Source: Antedon bifida
Taxonomy: Eukaryota > Echinodermata > Crinoidea > Comatulida > Antedonidae
DNA length: 64,000 bases
Reading direction: 5' to 3'
NCBI GenBank assembly: GCA_963402885.1
Contig: OY727103.1
Location: 1,676,501-1,740,500, forward strand
Shown here: piece by piece, positions 24,601 to 36,500 of the stretch
How positions within the stretch are numbered: the stretch's first letter is position 1
Layout: the number at the start of each line of letters is the position of its first letter
Notes under the pieces: generated by a model
Told to the model about the DNA's origin: nothing
Seen by the model: the letters and a program-made list of their open reading frames with translations, nothing else
Database searches by the model: none
Position numbers and translations under genes: made by a program

Positions 24601-27600
24601 TGGAAAATTACACAGCAAGTGATCCGAGTGGAAACAACGTGGAGTGTACAGTTGAAATTTACGTTCAAGGTAAGTATCAGATAAACGAAAGTGATAGTGG
24701 AAACATGTCATTAAACTAACCACTTTGATGCGATTGTTTCAAACATTTTTTAATGCGGCTTTGTTCTTCCTTATTTATCGATTAACAGATAGAGAACCAC
24801 CTGTACTTTACTGTCCACCTGGAGGTAATTTCACTACCGATCCTGGAAGCGATGTTGCTACGGTTAATTTTACAACTACATTATACGCAACTGATAATTC
24901 CGGACACGTTTTTGGTAATTATACAACAACTGTTGGTTTTTATCCAATTGGTAAAAGTGTGGACACGTTCTTTGCAATTGATCCAAGTGGAAACAGTGTG
25001 AAGTGTACAGTTGACATCATAAACGTTCGAGGTGAGTGATTATGAAATGAAATTTTAATTAATTTTATTTCAGCTTAATATCAAGAATGACGTCAAAGAT
25101 GATAGTAACGATAATCACTTACATGAGTTATAAACAAGGCCAACAGCCATAAGTTGCGTGCTAAAACGCATAGTGATACCAGACCGACCGACCGACCGAC
25201 AGACCGACCGACATAGCGAACTATAGAGTCGCGTCCACGCGACTAAAAAGTTATATAAACATCCAATACAGTACGTGATTCCAAATACGGTCCATTTGAG
25301 TATCATTTTTGGCGCTATTTAGCGATGAAGCACCGATAGCTGCATAGCGAGTCATTACTTGTAAACTTGCACATTCTTACTCATACTTTAGCTTTCGGAA
25401 TTTGTTATGTTCTTTGTGTGTTTTTACGGATGTATTGGAAAGAGTGACGTACATGTGATTCAAACAATTTCTTTTAATTTATGTAATATAACAGATATAG
25501 AAGATCCAGTGTTAAATTGTCCATCTACCAACATGAAGATTTATCCAACTACTGATTCTGTATTGGCATATCTAAACTACTCAGAAGTACTGACAGCAAA
25601 GGACAACTCGATGGAAATTATCATCTCTCCAAATCCTAATGCAACATTTTATGGAGGAATTGGTATTGGACAGAATGAGTATAAATTTACTGCAGCAGAT
25701 TTATCGGGAAACACGGATTTCTGTGATTTTAGGTTAATGGTTCCAGGTAAGGAAACGTTCCTATCATTTATAGATGGTGAAGCAAACATTTAGCAGCACG
25801 CCATCACTTAATAAATTGTTTAATATTCTTATTACAGGTTACTTTACATTAGAAGAAAAACGCAATGTAACAAGCCCTGTATCAACTGAGCCATATAGTA
25901 TCGTGTTTTGGGCATCGACTGAACACGCTGTAAAAGAAGGTATGATTTAATCATAGGTTAACATCTGAATACAATTAATATTCTTCAGATTTAATCAAAT
26001 AACTGGTTACCGTTATCCTTACATTAGAACACATTATGCTCAACATCGTAAGATCATTGTTGTAAGTCAAATATAATAAACATTGGAACTATCTTCCAAA
26101 ATCCAACAAAAAATCGTGGCTTACCTCGTCAGTGACACTACAAAGAAGCGCACGCGCGCGTACAAAAGATGTTTTAGTATGCGAGCGTCTATTTATGTTA
26201 CCAATGTTAGTAACTAACAGTAACAAAATAGTAATAGTCCTATAGTTTACGATGGGATTCATCAAGATTATTGTATTTTTCAGATGGACCATTTGTTGTT
26301 AATGCAAGTTTAACTAAACTTTCGGCTAACACATTATTGGAAAATGTGTAAGTAATGATGAGTGTCAGCCTATAACACAAATAATAAATTCATTGCATAT
26401 ATTCTCTTAACTGTCTTCATTCATTGGTAAATACAGGCAGATGTGTCAACCTTATGATAATACATAATACATAAGAAAATAAATTAGATTTTTACGTAAA
26501 TCGTGAATATATATATTCTTTTATTTCAGTATCCCAAATTAATTTTTTTTCAGCAATGGAGAGTTTTACAAAAGTGTGACTGACGTACTTAATCTTGATA
26601 GTTTTGATAGAAATTTTACAAAAATAAGTTTGAATTGTGAGATTTACTTTCCTACATTAAAGGTAAGATTGAAACATAGGAAAATTACAAGAAAAATTAA
26701 ACACGTTTAAACTAAGTTGTAAAACATTTATATACAAATCAACTTAAATGTTTGTTGTTATTGTAATTTTTCTTTAAAGGAGAATGTGGAGGTGGATGAA
26801 AATGTACTTCCGGTTTGTCACTTTACAAATGATAAGTATCCTCCATCGTAAGTATCAATTGTAGATTAAAAAAACAATCTGCGCACGCTCTGAAACCAGA
26901 TACGACCATGCGAAATCTCTGAGATTTCTAGTACTGAACAAGTATTTCGTAATGATATAAAGACATGGGACAGAACGTAAGCGACTCATACACCATAAAT
27001 ACAAAACTTACTTACTAAAGATTTACTTTGTAATTTTTCACTTTATTAAAGCGAGTGTTTATGGGCAACTGATGGATGTGTAACAATCTACGAAGAAGAC
27101 TATTACGTAACTGGTGTGACGTGTAGATGTAATCATCTGACGTCATTTGTCATTCTCATGAAACCAAAACCGGTAATTTAACTGATACAATAGAACTCTT
27201 CCTTCAGAACATCGCGAAGGATATATACAGTACATATCTGTTTTATTAACACAAGGCCATGTGAGAGGACAGTGGCCCTATAAATGAATCGCTTTCTTGG
27301 GTACCAAAGGTTCCCCCGGTTATTAAAACGTAGCAAGGGGAAATAGCTTTATATAATTAGGCCATATGTGGTTTTGCTGTGAACTCATTCATAACTTGTT
27401 TCTGATATCAGACCCACTAATGGCTACTACCACACACAAACTGGTTGTGTATTCTTAGCTTTGTATAATACTTTACTCAATTGCTGTTTTCTGTTTAATA
27501 AAGAAATCAACGGATCAACACATGTCTATACTCACGAAATGTGGATTGGTAATCTCCAGCGTTTTTCTCATCATCACTCTAGTTATTATTTGTGGTTTTA

Positions 27601-29492
27601 GGTAAGTTACAATAATAGGCCTACCTGTGACATCGCTTAATCCTCGCCACTCTAATCCTTATACGTTGTGAATTTCAAGCTAACTGAGAAGAAGTACGGC
27701 ACCACGTGTATTCAAAATGTAGACAATGCCGATGCCCCAAGTCTTTTTTTATTGTCTTTTTTTATGTCAGTCCACTAGTCGGCGTTTCGATTTTGCCTGG
27801 AAGTAACTACTGGCTATTCGAGAGCTATTACACATATGAAACGCCTTGTGTGCCAAAATATTTATCTTTTTACCAATATGAAATCGAAATACAGTCTATA
27901 GAACCTAGACTAAAGCTAATGGTACGAAATAAGTAATACACGATCGATTAAACGAATTAACATAACTATTTTCTAATTTCAGAGAATTAAGAAGTTCGGA
28001 TAGATTTAGAATGCTGCGCCATTTGGTGATTTCGTTACTCTGTGTCAACACTCTGTTTTTGCTACTTGAGTCAGATGCTAATAAATCTCTGGTAAATATA
28101 TCGAATGTCACTGACTTCACAGTTGAAATAAGTTCCTTTGAAAACTTGAATAGTTTGTAAGGTTGGTTGTAATAACATTGTTCTTCTTCTCGTTGCTTTT
28201 TTCTTAAACTTCTTTTTCCATTCAATCAACAGATAGCATGTAGTCTGCTGGCGGGATCCTTACACTATAGTCTGTTAGCGAGTGTTTTATGGATGGTTAT
28301 CATATCAACCGATTTATATATCAAGATCAAGCATCCATTTCTGAACCATGAACGACGATTCTCGTACAGCCGATTTATCGGTTGGATTATTCCCGCCATT
28401 ATCGTCGGGATAACTGTTGGATCAACGCAAGACAATTACGCATCTGATAGGTTAGTACAAAAATAGTTATTAACCAACAACAATGTTCGCCATGATGGTC
28501 ATTAAAAAAATATTCCTATATTTTTTCTATTTTTTAGATGTTGGCTGTCCACAGACTCAGGGAGTATATGGGCATTCATTTCTCCAGTTTGCCTGGCTGT
28601 GTTGGTAAGGACATTTATTCCATTTACAAAGTTAACGAATAAGTTAATAATACCTAATAATGTATACACACAAAGAACATGTTTGGTGTTCTTTGATACA
28701 ATTACTTTATTTTACAGACTGTACTTGTACAGTTATTGATAATTGGCTACGTAGCTTATAAGAAATCTCAACTACCAAACCAAACTGGAGAAGATGCCCA
28801 ACACCTCAAAAGAATCAGGTTAGGCCAAACAATGTATACATGCTTTGTCTTTAAGCAACGGAATGTATGAAGAACATACGCAACTAAAGATACCTCATGA
28901 TATGGTATCCAGATACTATTTGAAGAGGAATAGTTACTTGTACCTTTACGTTCGAAGCTTCTTTCTAATTTCAATGTAGACTAAATTCAATTTATTTTAC
29001 TTAATTTTGTAGAACTCTATTTAGTGGCCTATTGCTCCTTACACCAACCGTTGGACTTTGGTGGATATTTGGTGTCGTAGTCATCTTCTCTGATTCGGTG
29101 GGCCTGGAATACATCTTTGTGACAATGAATTCCTTTCAGGGACTATTCATCGGGTTCACTCAGTGTGTTCTCAGCAAAGAGGTGATATATTTGTTCAATT
29201 TGTTATATTGATAATATTTTTACTTTCATCGAAAAAAGAAGAGAGAAAAAACGAATACATGAATATGAATAGCATAATTAGAGAAAACAAATGAAAAGGG
29301 GGAATCCCAGTAACAGAACTTCTAAATGTAGAAACCTCCTGTTATACAAACAAATTTAGAAAACAAATTTGAAAAGGCACTCAATTTTACCTTTTATTTT
29401 TGTAGGTGCGAGATATTGTAAGGAAATCATTCAACAACCGAGTAAAACAGAGCGAACATACAGTAAACACTGCAATAACTACCACAAACTAA
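21627..29492 (+). CDS. HYR-domain adhesion GPCR, copy B
   Basis: Signal-peptide exon 21627-21696 (MQSMTLYFVLFYVL). HYR exons: 22031-22276 (acceptor lost), 22528-22776, 22944-23192, 23403-23639, 23862-24107, 24433-24669, 24789-25031, 25495-25746. GAIN-like exons: 25838-25939, 26284-26347, 26554-26662, 26780-26847. GPS exon 27052-27172. Seven-helix exons: 27504-27601, 27983-28091, 28233-28450, 28538-28604, 28718-28818, 29013-29181, 29406-29492. Phases join throughout, giving about 1031 residues without the first HYR exon (1113 with it). Each HYR exon has the DNS/AxDxSGN...C pattern. The GPS reads CRCNHLTSFVILM, so autocleavage at HL/T with a TSFVILM tethered agonist is expected. Helix 7 contains NSFQGLFIGFTQC, typical of adhesion (class B2) receptors. 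It is presumably a plasma-membrane adhesion and signalling receptor; ligand unknown. The AA in place of AG before 22031 suggests the first HYR is skipped. Confidence 0.82.
22326..22470. repeat. GATGAT/AATAAT microsatellite
   Basis: Degenerate trinucleotide tract (GATGATGATG, AATAATAATAAT) in the intron between the first and second HYR exons of copy B. Confidence 0.9.
23862..24669 (+). repeat. Tract near-identical to 34545-35352 (copy C)
   Basis: Two HYR exons and the intron between them match copy C at a constant offset of 10683 bp with no net indel, and only scattered substitutions were seen. Other introns of B and C differ widely in length and sequence, so this tract looks like a recent conversion or exchange. 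Confidence 0.85.
25180..25212. repeat. GACC/GACA tetranucleotide tract
   Basis: Short run of ACCGACCGACCGAC-type repeats in a copy B intron, followed by a small inverted repeat GTCGCGTCCACGCGAC. Such short elements with internal tetranucleotides are common interspersed repeats in marine invertebrates; identity unproven. Confidence 0.6.
27052..27172 (+). other. GPS exon of receptor copy B
   Basis: Encodes the GPCR proteolysis site: ECLW, then CVTIYEEDYYVTG, then CRCNHLTSFVILM. Four cysteines and the HLT cleavage triad are present. The nucleotide sequence is nearly identical to the copy C exon at 37986-38106, although flanking introns have diverged. Confidence 0.9.
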
Positions 29493-30501
29493 CAATCGAG
29501 TAAAACTAACAGCACGCGGATTACTCGCGTGTTATACATATCCAGTACACGTTTCATCTCACTTGTTGCACGAATTGTATCGACGCGCGAGTAATGTAAT
29601 ATATTATTGTTATTTGTAAAATGTAATATTTTAAATATTAAACTGTTTTAATTTTTAAACTAATAATAAATACAATTAAATGTATGCTTATTTCAATGAA
29701 TGTCATTGAAGTGCGTGTAATATAATATTGTTGAGATAAACATTATTTTTTTTTGCATTTTAAAACAACTTAATAATAAAAAATGCTAAATACATTTCTA
29801 CTTTATGAACCAAAGTTGTATTTACTGGTTATACTGTTTAGCTAAAGGTTTGGTATAATAGAAAAATTAAGCAAAATTAAGATTTCTATAAACCGGAAGC
29901 CTTTAATTTCGCTTCATGAAAACGAAAGCACCATATTGTTTGTAAACGAAACAAAGATGATTGATAATTTTTAGGCATCTTTTACTTTTATTTAAAAGTA
30001 TTTACAGCACAAACAGAAATTTGCGAAAACTTTAATTTGGTGGTTTAATTTGAGAAAGAAAAAAACAACTTGTGCTTGATTACTTCCAAATTAGCTTCTG
30101 TTGCATTTTGTTTCATAGTGTATGGAAATAATAAGAATAGTCGTAACGATCAATGTTTTGTACTAAATAATTTTGGTGGCTTATTTATGATAAAATGATA
30201 GCTTAGTTGATTAGGTTTGGTCGAATTATATATATATCAAATTGTATAATTCAAATACTACTAGAAAGTTCGATTGGATCGATTAATACGAAATTACAAT
30301 AAAACATTAAGAATGTATAACAATGGTATATTTGACTTTAATTACATATTGCCTTTCAAACTCATCTCAAATATGTGTGATATTATCTCTCAACTAATTC
30401 GTCAAGAAAGTAGTTGAATGGTTTTGGTGATGTAGATGATCTCGTCTCCAGCATAAAGTATACAGTATAAGTTTACCGTCTTTCAACTCAGTACTCTCAT
30501 A
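29493..30501 (+). other. Intergenic between receptors B and C
   Basis: Copy B 3' flank with AATAAA at 29665-29670. From about 29990 it resembles 18900-19360 and 21240-21620, the duplicated promoter region upstream of the signal-peptide exons. No REDIC1 coding remnant is visible here, unlike upstream of copy B. Confidence 0.6.
29665..29670 (+). promoter_or_regulatory. Polyadenylation signal, receptor copy B
   Basis: AATAAA 173 bp after the stop codon; assignment by position only. Confidence 0.35.
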
Positions 30502-33500
30502 ATGAAATCGAGGACTTTATTTTACTATGCTTTATTTTACATTTGTACTAATCATTTAGCCTACAGTGGTGAGTATTTTTTAAATTGTACTTGCAGTCCT
30601 ATTTCAGTAGGAATGAACCCTAAACGGAAGAATGTTATCAATTAATTTGAAGTAAAAATGCTTAATTGATTTTTTTTGTAGGACTTACTTTGTATTTTGT
30701 TCTGACAGGTAGATGAATTTTAAATTTAAATTTCAAATAAAAACACAAGTAAAGATTTAAAGATTCATTATAGGAATGAAACAACTTTAAACAATGATAA
30801 ACGTTTATAAAATATATGCTTCAAATTGTGTTAAATCTACAACTTTGTATTGATATGCGTGTTATCTCTATAGTGAATACTTGTAGATGTTATGGCAAGC
30901 ATACAAAGCGTGCAATATTAATTGCATTTTCTCACTTTTAAAAAATTTTCAATAGTAAATCTATCTGTACTTATTATTGTATGAGCTTTTATGAAAATGT
31001 GTGTCTTACGAATTTGTTTTCTTAATATTCAAGATATACTTGATTGTCCGTCTACTGTTAATGTCTCTACCGATCCTGGAAGCCACAAAGCTTCGGTCGA
31101 TTTTAATAATATAATAGTAATACATCCAACGAACAGTTCAGGACCACTAACTATTACCCCATCATTTGGTCAATTTCGAATTGGAAAACACTACACTGTC
31201 TTCAGAGCTACTGATCAGGCAGGAAAATATGTAGGTCTATCGTGTACAATTGAAATAAATGTCAAAGGTGAGAATATAAAAACCAGGTACAGTAATATAA
31301 TTGACTCTGATAATATGGAGAAGAAAATTAAAACGCAAAACTGCACGTGTTACCTTTAAATATTTCCACTAGAACGCAATGCATCGACTTAACGACGCAA
31401 GGTGCTGTACTAAGCTCTGTCAAAGTAAATCAAACTTTAGACCTGTGTGACAAAAAAGTGTGATGTGCCCATATATGGTAGTGATATGCTTAAATATGGT
31501 AGTGATATAACATCATCATGTCCATATATATATGGGCACATCACATTTTTTTGTCACATAAAGTTTGATAGTGTAGACAGATATTTAAGTAATCACTTGG
31601 AAACCGGCGACGCAAGTGCTTCAAAACGCAACGTCGATAAAGGGTCCGTCGAATCGGACATCGATGTTCCGTTTTCACTGCGCTCCACGTGGCTGTGCGC
31701 CAATCAATATGCGCGTAGTCGCGTGAAAACGAAACATTGACTTTCGATTGGATTTGTCGCCGGCGCTGGACCAGAACCGTGTCGGAACAGGGGTGGATTG
31801 CTATAAAACAGTCTTAACTGATGGTCTTACGTCCCCGATTAAAGCCGGCTTTATCAGATAGACGGTCTTACTAAAGCCACCCCTGTTAGACCATTGCTAT
31901 AAAACAGTCTTAGATAAGACCGTGTAAAGTAACAAATTGAGGGCGTACTTTGCGCGTAGAATACCAAATAAGGTAATGTTCGTCACGCTTGTTCAATTCA
32001 CAATCATAACAGTACGTACATTTCTACGCGAAAAAAATCTATTCTAGGCCTATATAAGAATAAAATCAACGTCATTATTTGATTTAACACTTAAAACTCG
32101 TTCAATTGGTTATCTTTGACGATAAATAATACGAAAAGCAACAAAAAGAGAGGTTTAAGACTGTTTTAAGACTCCTTCGAGTAGTAGGCTTTAATTTTAA
32201 AGACCGTTTACAGGTTAGACCGCGGTATAGCAATGGTCTATAATATAAGACTACTTGCTACGTCACGAATTATAGCCGGCTAAACGCTAAGACCGGTTAT
32301 AGACCGCTTATAGCAATCCGCCCCAGAAGTGAAAGACCCTTAACGCAGCAACGCGTAGTGCAGCGCAGAGTGTGAAGTGAAAGTCTACGGCAACTAAACG
32401 TTGACGCAAATCAAGCAGGTTAAAAGCACAATTCAATTTGGAAGAAGGACATTTTCTTAAGTTAAGTCGGTACAACGCAATTAAGTTGGTGTGTTCTAGT
32501 GGAAAACCAAGCTTTAAATGATTCCCTATTTTTTTAGGCATAAGCACTATAGTATTAAGCAAATGAGCTGTTAAATTTAATTCACTTCATTGTTAACGTA
32601 CGGTGTAATTTAAATATACTATAAGTCTACTACTACTCGATCACCAACGTCCAATGTTGGAATTATAATGATTCAATATAGTCATTTTTGTTTTGACCTT
32701 CATTAGGCCTACACATGACAAAATCAAATTTGTTTTTCATTAAAATTAAATATTAGATACAGAGGTTCCTGTACTTGACTGTCCGGGTAACCTTACCAAA
32801 GGTCTGCGTGTAAATGAGGCCACACGATACATAGAATTTGGAAATCCGGTTGGTGTCACAGACAACTCAAGAGAAAATCTCACGTCCCACCCGCATCCTG
32901 ATATTTGGTTTCCTGCTCATCTTCGAGTTGGAAAGACTAGTTATACTTTCACAGCAAATGATTCATCAGGAAATGTCGGTAGCTGTACATTCACAATAAC
33001 AATTGTTGGTAGGTAACAATAACAAAAAAATGGCCATTCAGCCGGTCGGCGGAAATATATTACAATCCACGTTCATGTCAATCGGTAATGTGACATGCTA
33101 TAACATATAACATTGAGCCAAATCATTAATTGGAAACAATTAAATATATTTCTTATTGATTTGTGTAGACGTAACACTGCCTGTGCTTAATTGTCCATCT
33201 GGTGCTTATTTCACTACTGATCCTGGAAGCGACACGGCTTCCATTGATTATTCAGATGAAATAACAGCAACTGATAACTCACAACAAGTAGACGTAACGC
33301 CTCGTCCAATTGACGTATTCCCGACGGATATTCCAATTGGACACAATGAATTTTCTTTCAAAGCTGAAGACTCGAGTGAAAATGAAGTAACGTGTTTAGT
33401 GGTAATCATTGTTGAAGGTGAATATTCTTTGAGAAATAATTACAAATGAAAATAATTTAAACTTAAATGTAAACTTTCAACGACACCAGCTTGTTATTTG

Positions 33501-36500
33501 TTGAACAACAAAATTGTAAATGGAAAGTTGTTACATAGCATGCATCATATTGTACTACATATTCAGCTGCAGATTTTTAGCGATTTTTTACTAATAAATT
33601 CTTTTTATATACCTTCAATGATCTTACAGCCTTTTCTTATGTTTAAGTTTTTTTAATTACTATTATTTGGTCTTACTGTAAACATTGCAATGTATAAATC
33701 TTTTATTTATCTTATCTTAATTAATAGACAAAGAACCACCTTCGTGTCCATCACCTGGTAGTGGGAATTTCACTACCAATATTGGAAGAAGCTATGCTAC
33801 GATTGATATCTCAACTACATTTTACGCAATCGATAATGCAGGAGAGGTTTTTAGTAATGTTACGGTTGGTTTACAGATTTATCCAATTGGGAAAAGTATT
33901 GAAACTTTCTCTGCAAGTGACTCAAGCGGTAACAATGTGACGTGTACAGTTGAAATAAACGTTCGAGGTGAGTGGTAGCATTTATTTGATGAGTTCTTTT
34001 ACCTGTTAAACGTTCCTTCAGTCGTTTGGCTGCTAATATGTTGTTAGTAACACTAACAAATAAATAATCTATCTTTGAATAGATGAAGAACCACCGGCTT
34101 GTCCACCTTTTATTAGTAATTTCAATAATGATCCCGGAAGTGACATAGCTACGATTTTCTTTCCAACTGTATTTCACCCAACGGATAATTCTGGACAAGT
34201 TTTTGGTAATTTTTCAACAATGGTTGGGTTTTATCCAATTGGAAAACGTGAGGAAACTTTAGTTGTAACTGACCCAAGTGGAAACAGTGTGGAGTGTACT
34301 GTTGAAATAAACGTCCGAGGTGAGTGATTAAAATAACGGATATCGGATAATAAAAATAGGAGCAAAACATTACGTCGAATGACGATGATAAGACGTACTT
34401 CCGATATATCTTTCCAGTGTAGTACGAATATGATATCCTTTAACAGCAACTGCCTCACCAGTAAGAATTGTTCATTATTAATATTATTTGATTGATTTTA
34501 ATACTTAATGTTAAATTTTGATTAATAAAACTGTACATTAATAGATACAGAGCAGCCTGTATTGAATTGTCCTGGGGACATGTTGACACCCCTTGAAGAG
34601 AATGCAACAGTGAATATCCAGTTGCCGATGATAAATGCAAATGACAACACAAACGACACCCTTATCATTCGTCCTCATCCTGAAGATATATTTCCCGTTA
34701 ATCTTGGAGTTGGAGACTTTTATTTTACCTTCACAGCAAACGACTCGTCAGGAAATGTCGGTAGCTGTGCATTTCAAATTATAATTTTAGGTAACTCAGC
34801 CTGTAGACCAATTTATTCGTGTGAATTGAAAGCGTTAACTAAATGCGCATGCGTATATAATTTACATATCCATATTATACTTTCTGTAATAAACGCGATA
34901 AATTGCCTCGATTAGCACGACTACATTCGCCTCGTGGAAAACAGGCTTTCTTTAATATCGATTTTGTTGATTGATTGTACGGTTCTGTAAATCATATGTA
35001 CCAAACACCATAACATGATGCCCTCTACTTTATATTATCTTACAAATGTACGTTCTCTAACCAGGATGTAGTTCTAAAACAATGCAATATACATTTTTAT
35101 TAATTTGTATTCAAGATATAACACCGCCTGAACTTGACTGTCCATCTATCTATACTGTTTATACCAATCCTGGAAGTGACAAGGGCACAGTTGATCTATC
35201 GAATTTAATAAAAGCAATGGATAATTCTGGAGAAGTGGAAATTCACCAAACTCTCCGAGCAAATTATTCAATTGGAAGAAGGGTGGAAACTTACACAGCA
35301 AGTGATCCGAGTGGAAACAACATGGAGTGTACAGTTGAAATTTACGTTCTAGGTAAGTGATTATAGAAATGAACTAAACGTTTATTACATAATTTAATGT
35401 TGACGATTAATATAATAATGATGAACATCCAACAGAAAAAACCCAGAGAATGTACAGTGTTGAGGTGAAAGTTTAAATAAAGAAGTTAATTCAAATTAAA
35501 TGCAACTTCGCTAAAATAATTGCATACTTTTGTTGTCGGTTGATTTCGGGTTATTGTCGGTTGATTTCGGTTTGTTGTAGTGTATAAAGTCTTGATCCAA
35601 TCTTCTATAGTATTTCCTGATCTGTTATATTCCAGAGTCGGGCTGTGGGAACGAATGCTTGCATATTCATGAGTTTTAATTATGTTGCGAGGATTAAACA
35701 TATTAAGCTAATCAAACTAATCACGTCAATAAAAATGTCACAAACCTTTTCTTTTTAACTGCGGCTTCTTTCTTCTACTATTATTATTAGATACGGAACC
35801 ACCTGTACTTTACTGTCCACCTGGAGGTAATTTCACTACCGATCCTGGAAGCGATGTTGCTACGGTTAATTTTACAACTACATTATACGCAACTGATAAT
35901 TCCGGACACGTTTTTGGTAATTTTACTACTGGATTGTATCCAATTGGAAAAAGTGTGAAAAACTTCTTTGCAATTGACCCGAGTGGAAACAGTGTGAAGT
36001 GTAAAGTTGAAATAGATGTCAAAGGTCAGTGAATAATTGTCAAAATATATTTCAACATAATTAGCATGAAAATGATGTAATGTCATCTATGAGAGTTAGC
36101 ACACATGATAATGATGATTATAAACTACAATATTGGGTCTTAGGGGATGATTACGTCATCGTTTTAAGAATGGAAATCTGAAATAACAATATTATTATTA
36201 TTGGAAAGAGTAACGCAGGTGGGAATATATAAGTCATATTACAGTATGTTTATAATATAACAGATACAGAAGACCCTGTGATAAATTGTCCATCTACCAA
36301 AATGACGATTTATCCAAATACCGATTCTTTACTGGCATCTCTAAACTACTCAGAAATACTAACAGCAAGGGACAACTCGATGGAAATAATCTTCTCCCCA
36401 AATCCAAATGCAACATTTTATGGAGGAATTGGTATTGGAGAAAAGGTGTACAACTTCACAGTAGCTGATTTATCGGGAAACATAGATTTCTGTGAATTTC

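Larger units (their letters stand above)
31363..32505. mobile_element. Outer inverted-repeat element hosting two nested insertions
   Basis: Perfect 13-bp ends TTTCCACTAGAAC (31363-31375) and its complement (32493-32505), flanked by CTTTAAAT on both sides (ending 31362 and at 32512-32519), a probable 8-bp target duplication. A related element with ends GGTTTCCACTA lies at about 62655-62850. The interior is interrupted by the elements at 31412-31588 and 31790-32324. All sit in the intron after the first HYR exon of receptor copy C. Confidence 0.75.
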
